A model generated the notes under the pieces. It had not been told where the DNA came from. It saw only the letters and a list, made by a program, of their open reading frames with translations, and searched no databases. Both the position numbers and the translations under genes were made by a program. Shown piece after piece: positions 1 through 4,765 of a stretch of 5,606 bases of DNA; the first letter of the stretch is position 1; each line of letters opens with the position of its first letter. Source of the DNA: Oscillospiraceae bacterium (GTDB taxonomy: Bacteria > Bacillota > Clostridia > Oscillospirales > Oscillospiraceae); NCBI GenBank assembly GCA_031282225.1, contig JAITEC010000197.1, positions 1-5,606 on the forward strand. Direction: 5' to 3'.

Positions 1-433
1 GGATGTATGAGTTCGGTATGGACGCGGCGAGCTCGGCCGCCTTTGAGATGGCGCCGCGTATACCCTCGGCGCCGGGCGTCAGCACCAGTTCCGCGCCCAG
101 CGCCGACAGGAGGTTGCGGCGCTCCACGCTCATGGTGTCGGGCATTGTGAGTATGATGCGGTACTTTTTCGCGGCGGCCACGAGCGCGAGGCCAATGCCC
201 GTGTTGCCGCTGGTGGGCTCTATGAGCACCGTGTCCTTGTTTATCCGGCCGCTGTCCTCGCCCGCCTTTATGAGTGCGTAGCCCACGCGATCCTTCACAG
301 AGGACGCGGGGTTGAAGTTCTCAAGCTTTGCCACCACCCTGCCAAGCGCGCCGTGTTCTGAGTTGAAGTTGTGCAGCTCCAAGAGCGGTGTGTTGCCGAT
401 CAAGTCCGTAAGCTGCCTATATATTCTCGCCAT
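1..433 (-). CDS. cysK: Cysteine synthase (O-acetylserine sulfhydrylase), 3' end missing
   Basis: This is a PLP-dependent enzyme of fold type II, expected in the cytoplasm. The family joins O-acetyl-L-serine and sulfide to give L-cysteine and acetate. The first 144 residues are visible: IGNTPL at 12-17, the PLP-lysine motif SSVKDR with Lys47, the phosphate-cradling loop PTSGNTG at 73-79, and the MSxERR segment at about 101-106, followed by GAELVLT. Relatives are usually about 300-310 residues, so roughly half the protein lies beyond the window. The start is the ATG at 433-431, preceded at 5 nt by GGTGGAG (complement of 439-445). It begins 16 bp after the HisC-like gene, so the two are very likely co-transcribed. 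The motifs fit CysK/CysM. Because the C-terminal half is unseen, a cystathionine beta-synthase-like or other specialised paralog cannot be fully excluded. Confidence 0.93.
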   Translation of the reverse strand, partial: MARIYRQLTDLIGNTPLLELHNFNSEHGALGRVVAKLENFNPASSVKDRVGYALIKAGEDSGRINKDTVLIEPTSGNTGIGLALVAAAKKYRIILTMPDTMSVERRNLLSALGAELVLTPGAEGIRGAISKAAELAASIPNSYI

Positions 434-438
434 TGTAG

Positions 439-445
439 CTCCACC
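439..445 (-). promoter_or_regulatory. Ribosome binding site of cysK
   Basis: The minus-strand sequence GGTGGAG lies 5 nt before the ATG at 433-431, inside the 16-bp gap after the aminotransferase stop codon. It supports the chosen start and independent translation initiation of cysK on a shared transcript. Confidence 0.6.
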
Positions 446-449
446 CGTT

Positions 450-1541
450 TCAAAGATTCAGCAGTTCCCGCAAGATGGAAAGCACCTTGAGGTTCTCGCG
501 CTCGGTCCCAATTGTCACGCGCAGCCACGTTGGCATCCCGAACTCTGCGCCGCGGCGTATGAGCACGCCGCGCTTTAAGTATTCAAGCTCCAGTTGCGCG
601 CTGTCGCGCCCAGTGTCGAACATGATGAAGTTGCCCTGGGTGGGGATATAAGGGATGCCCCACTCGCCGAGCGAGCGGTAGTACAGTTGGCGGCCACGGG
701 CGTTCTCGCCTACTACATGATCATAGTGCCCGCTGTCGCGCAGTGCCGCCACCGCCGCGGCCTGCGCCGCGCCGTTCACGTTGAGCGGCTGTTTTGCGCG
801 GCTTATCGCGTCGATTATCCCCGGCTGCGCCGCCGCGTACCCTATTCGCAGCGAAGCCAGCCCGTATACCTTTGAAAATGTCCTCAGCGCAACGGCGTTG
901 CCGTGCGAGCGTATGACATCGAGCCCGTCGGGGAAGTCCTCGCCATAGACAAAATCTATATACGCCTCGTCGAGGATCACTAATATGTCCTCTCGCAGCG
1001 CGCCCAAGAACGCGTCGAGCCGCGCGCGGGTGAAGTATGTGCCGGTGGGGTTGTTGGGGTTGACAAGGCACACGGCGCGCGTCCTGTCCGTAACGGCCGC
1101 GAGCACGGCGCCCAAGTCCACGCAGTGGTCGTCAAGCGCCACGTGGACGGGCACGCCGCCAGCCTGCGTAATGGCCACCGTATACCATCCAAACGACGGG
1201 GCGGGTATAATGGCCTCGTCGCCGGGGGCGAGAAACGTCTGCGCCACGAGCGATATGAGCTCGAACGATCCGTTGCCGAACACGAGCTGCTCGTGCCCGA
1301 GCCCCAGCTTTTCTGCCAGCGCGGAGCGCAGCGCGGTGCAGTGCATGTCGGGGTACCGCGTGAGCTCCGAGTTAAATTCCGCCAGCGCCCTGGCGACCAG
1401 CGGCGACGCGCCGTGACTGTTCTCGTTGCCAGCGAGCTTTATGATCTCCTCGAGACCGTATTCCCGCCGCACGGATTCAAGCGATCTCGCGGGCTTGTAA
1501 GGCGTCACGCCGCGCAGCGCCTGCCTGTACTCGACGGCCAT
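450..1541 (-). CDS. hisC: Histidinol-phosphate aminotransferase family (HisC-like) PLP enzyme
   Basis: This is a 363-residue class I/II (fold type I) aminotransferase, the usual HisC length. HisC swaps the amino group between histidinol phosphate/imidazole-acetol phosphate and glutamate/2-oxoglutarate, and many paralogs act on aromatic or other amino acids. Visible features are GVTPYKP at 11-17, YPD at 63-65, GNGSFELI at 89-96, NPNNPTG at 161-167, DEAY at 191-194, [13 protein letters not shown] at 223-235 with Lys224 as the PLP Schiff-base lysine and Arg232 as phosphate contact, and RVTIGT at 341-346 with the substrate-carboxylate arginine. The usual LASNENP(L)G motif reads LAGNENSHG here (37-44). 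The ATG at 1541-1539 follows an AAAGGAAGTG ribosome binding site. It sits 44 bp after the dehydrogenase and 16 bp before cysK, with no other his gene visible. Aminotransferase activity is secure; histidine synthesis as its true role is not. Confidence 0.85.
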   Translation of the reverse strand: MAVEYRQALRGVTPYKPARSLESVRREYGLEEIIKLAGNENSHGASPLVARALAEFNSELTRYPDMHCTALRSALAEKLGLGHEQLVFGNGSFELISLVAQTFLAPGDEAIIPAPSFGWYTVAITQAGGVPVHVALDDHCVDLGAVLAAVTDRTRAVCLVNPNNPTGTYFTRARLDAFLGALREDILVILDEAYIDFVYGEDFPDGLDVIRSHGNAVALRTFSKVYGLASLRIGYAAAQPGIIDAISRAKQPLNVNGAAQAAAVAALRDSGHYDHVVGENARGRQLYYRSLGEWGIPYIPTQGNFIMFDTGRDSAQLELEYLKRGVLIRRGAEFGMPTWLRVTIGTERENLKVLSILRELLNL

Positions 1542-1548
1542 GTCATCA

Positions 1549-1556
1549 CTTCCTTT
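1549..1556 (-). promoter_or_regulatory. Ribosome binding site of the HisC-like gene
   Basis: The minus-strand sequence AAAGGAAG lies 7 nt before the ATG at 1541-1539. The mRNA just upstream, transcribed from 1557-1585, is almost entirely A/U. That should keep the site unpaired and may help initiation by binding ribosomal protein S1 (inference). Confidence 0.7.
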
Positions 1557-1564
1557 AATAGATA

Positions 1565-1580
1565 GTAAATAAGTAAATAA
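1565..1580. repeat. Tandem 8-bp repeat GTAAATAA x2 in the intergenic gap
   Basis: GTAAATAA occurs twice, head to tail, in the 44-bp gap between the dehydrogenase stop and the aminotransferase start. The gap is very A/T-rich against GC-rich coding flanks. It has no GC stem, so it is not a terminator. It may only be a single-stranded leader for the next ribosome binding site. Confidence 0.6.
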
Positions 1581-1585
1581 TAATG

Positions 1586-2680
1586 TCAGGCGAAATTGCG
1601 ACCCAATTCATCAGCTTTCAAGATGGCGGAGTATATCTGCTCCCGCGATATGTTCACGGCGCGCCGCCCGTAAGCCGCCGCCGCGCTGAAAAACGCGTCT
1701 ATGCCGGCATGCAGCTTTTCGTCCACATTTTCTTTCAAGCCTATGGCTCCCAGCGTGAGCGGCTGGCGGAGCGCCGAGAATATGGACAGGCGCTCGCTCA
1801 GCTCGTCGTCGGGGACGTTTTCGAGTACGCCCGCGACTATCAGGAAAAAAGCTATCTGCTCGCCGTGAAGGGTGGAGTGCAGGTCGTGCAGCACGGAAAA
1901 CGTGTGGTACAGCGGGTGGGCGAAGCCACCCGTAAACGGCTCTTCCGTGTTCCTGGGGCTGACAAAAAAGCCGGTGAGCAATATGTTGGCGTCTATGACC
2001 TCGCGGACGCGCGCCGGGTCGCAGCGCCCGCGAGCGAGCTCTTCGATGGTTGCCAGGCCATCGCCCCTGAGTATCTCGCGTATCAGCTCCGCCTGCTTGA
2101 GCGTCCAGCGCAGGTAGAACCCGTTGGAAGCCGCCAGGTTCGTGCGGTTTTCGTACCACCTGGCGAGCGCGTCGGCCGCGCCGGAGCGTATGTACCGCAC
2201 GGGCGCGCGCGCTATTATGTCGGTGTCCGCTACGACGAGCACTGGCGCCTCGTCGTAAGGGATGAATTCCGTAAACTCGCCGTCGTCGTTGTACATGATG
2301 GACGTTGGAGCCCACGAGGCGCACGTGGCCGCGATGGTCGGTACGGCGGCGACAGGCAGCTTGGCGAAATGCCCGGCGGCCTTCGCCGTGTCCAATATTC
2401 TGCCGCCGCCGACGCCTACGACCGCCCCCGCGCCGAACGCCGCGGCGCGCCCGCTAAACTCGCGCGCCGCGCGGACGGTAGGGTACCCGCCGTATTCCAC
2501 GGCCTCGTACTCTACGCCGTGCGCGCCGAGACTGTCCGTGAGCGCGCCGCCTATGGCGCCCAGCGCCGTCTTCCCCCCTATGATGAGCACCCGCTTTGAA
2601 ATGTCTCCTACGGCCTCCCCGGACTTCGAGGCCGCCCCGGGCTCGCTGATGTACCGCTTTGGCAGGGCGAAAGTCGTCAT
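1586..2680 (-). CDS. Iron-containing alcohol dehydrogenase family protein (GldA/HcxA-like)
   Basis: This is a 364-residue NAD(P)-dependent, metal-dependent dehydrogenase of the glycerol dehydrogenase-like group, expected in the cytoplasm. Visible features are the nucleotide-binding GVGGGRILDTAKA at 89-101, PTIAATCASWAP at 114-125, SGAADALARWYE at 166-177 with Asp170 as likely metal ligand, GGFAHPLYH at 251-259 with His255, and LHGEQIAF at 271-278 with His272. Asp/His/His is the GldA metal triad. The length matches GldA and the E. coli hydroxycarboxylate dehydrogenase HcxA (YbdH), and the SIMYNDDGEF and WYE segments resemble the latter, from memory. The substrate could therefore be glycerol, a 2-oxo/2-hydroxy acid or another carbonyl. 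The reading frame stays open upstream to 3043, but the ATG at 2680-2678 is chosen: AGAGGAGGT lies 7 nt before it, homology begins there, and the extension would cross the promoter. It is the first gene of the minus-strand operon. Confidence 0.88.
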   Translation of the reverse strand: MTTFALPKRYISEPGAASKSGEAVGDISKRVLIIGGKTALGAIGGALTDSLGAHGVEYEAVEYGGYPTVRAAREFSGRAAAFGAGAVVGVGGGRILDTAKAAGHFAKLPVAAVPTIAATCASWAPTSIMYNDDGEFTEFIPYDEAPVLVVADTDIIARAPVRYIRSGAADALARWYENRTNLAASNGFYLRWTLKQAELIREILRGDGLATIEELARGRCDPARVREVIDANILLTGFFVSPRNTEEPFTGGFAHPLYHTFSVLHDLHSTLHGEQIAFFLIVAGVLENVPDDELSERLSIFSALRQPLTLGAIGLKENVDEKLHAGIDAFFSAAAAYGRRAVNISREQIYSAILKADELGRNFA

Positions 2681-2687
2681 GCGAAAT

Positions 2688-2696
2688 ACCTCCTCT
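2688..2696 (-). promoter_or_regulatory. Strong ribosome binding site of the dehydrogenase gene
   Basis: The minus-strand sequence AGAGGAGGT is nearly a perfect match to the 16S rRNA tail and lies 7 nt before the ATG at 2680. It fixes this start over the upstream in-frame start at 3043. Confidence 0.88.
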
Positions 2697-2734
2697 GGAA
2701 ACTTAAAATATATAAAACATATAAGATTTATATA

Positions 2735-2763
2735 TTTATAACACATATATGTTATCCTGTCAA
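2735..2763 (-). promoter_or_regulatory. Sigma-70-type promoter of the minus-strand operon
   Basis: Reading the minus strand, a consensus -35 box TTGACA (2763-2758) is followed by exactly 17 bp and a -10 box TATAAA (2740-2735), preceded by TGT, which makes an extended -10. Just upstream of the -35 (2764-2788) are runs of A and T that could serve as an UP element. Transcription would start near 2728 and leave a leader of about 45-50 nt before the dehydrogenase ATG. This is the best promoter match in the window. Confidence 0.78.
2738..2755. promoter_or_regulatory. Inverted repeat in the promoter spacer, candidate operator
   Basis: ATAACA-N6-TGTTAT gives two perfect 6-bp arms. A second, overlapping perfect palindrome, ACATATATGT, lies at 2743-2752. 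Both sit between the -35 and -10 boxes of the minus-strand promoter, where a bound repressor would block RNA polymerase. A/T-rich DNA gives such palindromes by chance, and no regulator gene is visible, so this is a candidate only. Confidence 0.4.
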
Positions 2764-2766
2764 TAG

Positions 2767-2788
2767 TTTTTTTAAAAAAAACAAAAAA
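2767..2788. promoter_or_regulatory. T7-A8-C-A6 tract between divergent promoters (possible shared UP element)
   Basis: A run of seven T (2767-2773), eight A (2774-2781), one C and six A (2783-2788) lies directly upstream of the minus-strand -35 box and just upstream of the candidate plus-strand promoter. Such tracts can bind the RNA polymerase alpha C-terminal domain and bend DNA. There is no GC-rich stem, so it is not a normal terminator. Confidence 0.45.
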
Positions 2789-2794
2789 GCTTGC

Positions 2795-2823
2795 TTGTGT
2801 TCGCGCGCGGAAAGTGGTAGTAT
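2795..2823 (+). promoter_or_regulatory. Weak candidate promoter for the pduL operon
   Basis: TTGTGT (2795-2800), a 17-bp gap and TAGTAT (2818-2823), preceded by TGG as an extended -10, make a modest sigma-70-like match: 3 of 6 at -35 and 4 of 6 at -10. Transcription would start near 2830. The call leans on position and spacing; the true promoter may be elsewhere in 2700-2830. Confidence 0.35.
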
Positions 2824-2871
2824 TGCCTGGGTCGCAGTGGGACAAGGCAAAATAGGCAATATAGGCAATGA
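2821..2871. repeat. Three tandem 9-bp AGGCAA repeats with an inverted copy upstream
   Basis: AGGCAAAAT (2845-2853), AGGCAATAT (2854-2862) and AGGCAATGA (2863-2871) are head-to-tail 9-bp units sharing AGGCAA. TATTGCCT at 2821-2828 is the exact reverse complement of AGGCAATA at 2854-2861, and its TTGCCT part can also pair with AGGCAA at 2845-2850. The array ends just before the pduL ribosome binding site. It could be a cluster of regulator half-sites or, if transcribed from further upstream, an RNA hairpin near the start codon. I match it to no known riboswitch or T-box motif. Confidence 0.6.
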
Positions 2872-2872
2872 T

Positions 2873-2880
2873 AGGAAGGA
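2873..2880 (+). promoter_or_regulatory. Ribosome binding site region of pduL
   Basis: AGGAAGGA lies 13 nt before the ATG at 2894, which is longer than usual. Another ATG at 2881, in a different frame, directly abuts it and opens an eight-codon reading frame ending at 2907. The 2894 start is kept because PduL homology begins within a few residues of it. Confidence 0.5.
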
Positions 2881-2893
2881 ATGGTAATAAAAA

Positions 2894-3475
2894 ATGCCGG
2901 CAACTGAATTCAAAGTAACCATAGAGGGATCGGGCAGGCACTGCCACGTGAGGCGCGAGACGCTTGACGCGCTTTTTGGAGCTGGTTTTGAGCTGGAGGT
3001 AAAGAAATGGCTGACACAGCCGGGGCAGTTTGCAACGCCGCACAAGGTGCGCGTGGTGGGGTCGCGCGGCGAGGCGCAGCTATCCATAATCGGCCCGTGT
3101 CGCAGGGCCGACCAGGTGGAACTGTCGCTGACAGACGCGCGCGCCCTCGGTTTCGACAGCCCGATCCGGGAGAGCGGGGCGGTTGGAGGGAGCCCGGGAT
3201 GCAAGCTGATAGGCCCCGCCGGGGAGGTGGACATAGATGAGGGCGTGATTATAGCCAAGCGCCATATACACCTCACGCCGGAGGACGCCGAAAAATATGG
3301 GCTCGCCGACAAACAGATCGTGCGCGTTTCTATTGGGGGGGGGCGCGCGCTCGTATTTGCCGAGGTGGTGGCGCGCGTCAGCCCGGAATACGCCACGTTT
3401 ATGCACATAGACTATGACGAGATGAACGCCGCCGCGCTTTCGGGCGGGGAGATGTTCGGATACGTGACAGCGTGA
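2894..3475 (+). CDS. pduL: PduL-family phosphate acyltransferase (phosphotransacylase)
   Basis: This 193-residue protein belongs to the zinc-dependent PduL family, unrelated to classical Pta. The family interconverts an acyl-CoA plus phosphate with an acyl phosphate plus CoA; propionyl or acetyl groups are typical. Two tandem PduL domains are visible, each with an HxH metal motif: GSGRHCHV (His16, His18) and AKRHIHLTPEDA (His124, His126). Also present are GPCRRADQVELSLTDAR at about 67-83 with Glu76, GSPGCKLIGPAG at about 99-110, and the C-terminal MHIDYDEMNAA with His171. All expected metal-ligand positions are kept. The N-terminus runs straight into the first domain with no encapsulation-type helix, and no microcompartment shell gene is visible, so a cytosolic enzyme is likely. 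A run of nine G at 3335-3343 encodes Gly148-150. It is the first gene of the plus-strand operon, 27 bp before a permease. Acyl specificity is unknown. Confidence 0.92.
   Translation: MPATEFKVTIEGSGRHCHVRRETLDALFGAGFELEVKKWLTQPGQFATPHKVRVVGSRGEAQLSIIGPCRRADQVELSLTDARALGFDSPIRESGAVGGSPGCKLIGPAGEVDIDEGVIIAKRHIHLTPEDAEKYGLADKQIVRVSIGGGRALVFAEVVARVSPEYATFMHIDYDEMNAAALSGGEMFGYVTA
3335..3343 (+). repeat. Homopolymer run of nine G inside pduL
   Basis: Nine consecutive G encode three glycines (residues 148-150) in the second PduL domain. The frame is correct on both sides, ending in the conserved MHID segment. Such runs are prone to slippage in replication and to miscounting in sequencing. Confidence 0.9.
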
Positions 3476-3487
3476 CGGCGCGAGGCG

Positions 3488-3495
3488 AAAGGGGA
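3488..3495 (+). promoter_or_regulatory. Ribosome binding site fixing a TTG start for the permease
   Basis: AAAGGGGA lies 7 nt before TTG at 3503-3505. No in-frame ATG lies close by, and the first hydrophobic segment begins directly after the TTG, so this rare start codon is preferred. Confidence 0.7.
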
Positions 3496-3502
3496 CTGAC
3501 TT

Positions 3503-4765
3503 TTGATACTGGCACTCACGATTTTCCTGCTCACATACGCGCTAATGCTGGCCGTGTCCAAGTACCGCCACATTGTGGCACTCGCCTCGGCGGCGCTCTA
3601 CGCCGCGCTGGGAATTTTGCCCGTCGGTGAAATTTTGCCCGCCATCGACTTCAACGTAATTCTTATGCTCGCCGGCACGATGGCGATAGTCTCGCTTTTT
3701 ATCGAGTCGAATATGCCGCAGCGAATAGCCGATATTTTGCTTGCCCGGACGAAAAATGTCTGCTGGGCCATAGTTTCGCTCGCGCTGTTCGCGGGGATAA
3801 TTTCGGCCTTCATTGACAACGTGGCTACGGTCCTCATCGTCGCGCCCGTGGGCCTGGCTATCTCCAAAAAGCTGAAAATACCGCCGGTGCCCGTGCTCAT
3901 CGCGATAGCCGTGTCCTCCAACCTTCAAGGCGCGGCCACGCTCGTGGGCGACACGACATCAATACTGCTCGGAGGGTACGCGAGGCTCGACTTCCTCGAT
4001 TTCTTCGTATTCCAAGGCAGGCCTGGCATTTTCTGGGCTGTGGAGCTCGGCGCGCTCGCGACGGTTCCCGTATTGTATCTTATATTCAATAAGCATCGCG
4101 CCGGAGTCCCGGAGCAAAAACCTGCGGAAGTATTGGACTATTTCCCGTCCGCGCTGCTTGTGGGCTTGGTCGCGCTGCTCATATGCGCGTCGTTTATACA
4201 CGATAAGTGGGAGATCACGAACGGCCTCATCTGCATGGCTCTCGGGGTGATCGGCGCGGCGCGGGCCGTTATTAAGCGCGGCCCGGAGGTTCTCGGGCGC
4301 GTTGTGCGTGAGATAGACTATGTGACGCTGCTGCTGCTCGCGGGCCTGTTCGTCGTCATCGCCGGGATAACGCAGGCGGGCGTCATTGACGCCATCGGCG
4401 AGCTGTTCATAGAGCTGTCCTCTGGGAGCGCCTTCGTCATTTATACGCTGCTCGTGTTCGGCTCCGTGCTGTTCTCGGCGTTCATAGACAATATCCCGTA
4501 TGTGGCCACAATGCTGCCCGTGGTGACAGTCATATCGGGAGAACTGGGCATCGATCCGACGCTACTGTACTTCGGGCTGCTTACGGGAGCTACGCTCGGG
4601 GGGAACCTCACGCCCATAGGCGCGTCGGCGAACATCACGGCCATAGGCATACTGCGGCGCGAGGGATACGAGGTGCGCGTGAAAGACTTCATGAAAATCG
4701 GCGTGCCCTTTTCGCTGGTGGCGGTGCTGGTGGGGTGTGTTTTCATTTGGGTCATATGGAGATGA
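3503..4765 (+). CDS. SLC13/ArsB-NhaD (ion transporter superfamily) permease
   Basis: This is a 420-residue inner-membrane protein with about 10-12 hydrophobic segments. It belongs to the superfamily that includes SLC13 dicarboxylate/sulfate carriers, CitM-type citrate carriers, ArsB and NhaD. It is internally duplicated. IDFNVILMLAGT (48-59) matches IDYVTLLLLAGL (271-282). SAFIDN occurs at 101-106 and 325-330, each followed by a TVLIVAP-like or ATMLPVV stretch. SSNLQGAATLVGDTTSI (138-154) parallels GATLGGNLTPIGASANI (362-378). These are the signature hairpin regions of both halves of this fold. A charged loop near 195-212 separates the halves. Translation starts at TTG with a good ribosome binding site. 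It lies 27 bp after pduL and overlaps the next permease. The substrate is probably an organic or inorganic anion coupled to Na+ or H+, but the sequence does not identify it. Confidence 0.85.
   Translation: MILALTIFLLTYALMLAVSKYRHIVALASAALYAALGILPVGEILPAIDFNVILMLAGTMAIVSLFIESNMPQRIADILLARTKNVCWAIVSLALFAGIISAFIDNVATVLIVAPVGLAISKKLKIPPVPVLIAIAVSSNLQGAATLVGDTTSILLGGYARLDFLDFFVFQGRPGIFWAVELGALATVPVLYLIFNKHRAGVPEQKPAEVLDYFPSALLVGLVALLICASFIHDKWEITNGLICMALGVIGAARAVIKRGPEVLGRVVREIDYVTLLLLAGLFVVIAGITQAGVIDAIGELFIELSSGSAFVIYTLLVFGSVLFSAFIDNIPYVATMLPVVTVISGELGIDPTLLYFGLLTGATLGGNLTPIGASANITAIGILRREGYEVRVKDFMKIGVPFSLVAVLVGCVFIWVIWR

Noticed and set aside
434..449. Separate promoter or terminator between the HisC-like gene and cysK
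   Set aside because: The gap is 16 bp and is mostly taken up by the cysK ribosome binding site, leaving no room for either.
985..1565. Plus-strand open frames (143 and 146 codons) opposite the HisC-like gene
   Set aside because: They overlap each other in different frames and lie antisense to the aminotransferase motifs. They are typical shadow frames.
1583..2599. Long plus-strand open frame (338 codons) opposite the dehydrogenase gene
   Set aside because: It is antisense to a gene with full family motifs, its translation is arginine-rich and low in recognisable motifs, and it has no credible ribosome binding site. It is a shadow of GC-rich codon use.
2766..2782. T7-A8 run read as an intrinsic terminator
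   Set aside because: There is no GC-rich stem or loop, and it lies between divergent promoters, not at the end of a gene. An UP element or bent DNA fits better.
2824..2893. T-box or known riboswitch in the pduL leader
   Set aside because: I see no T-box antiterminator consensus, no terminator hairpin followed by U residues, and no conserved riboswitch core. The leader from the candidate start near 2830 is also short.
2681..3043. In-frame 121-codon N-terminal extension of the dehydrogenase on the minus strand
   Set aside because: It runs over the consensus promoter and the start of pduL on the other strand, lacks homology to the family, and a strong ribosome binding site supports the ATG at 2680.
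2752..3408. Minus-strand open frame (218 codons) opposite pduL
   Set aside because: It is antisense to a convincing PduL gene whose metal motifs are all intact. The translation has no recognised domain.
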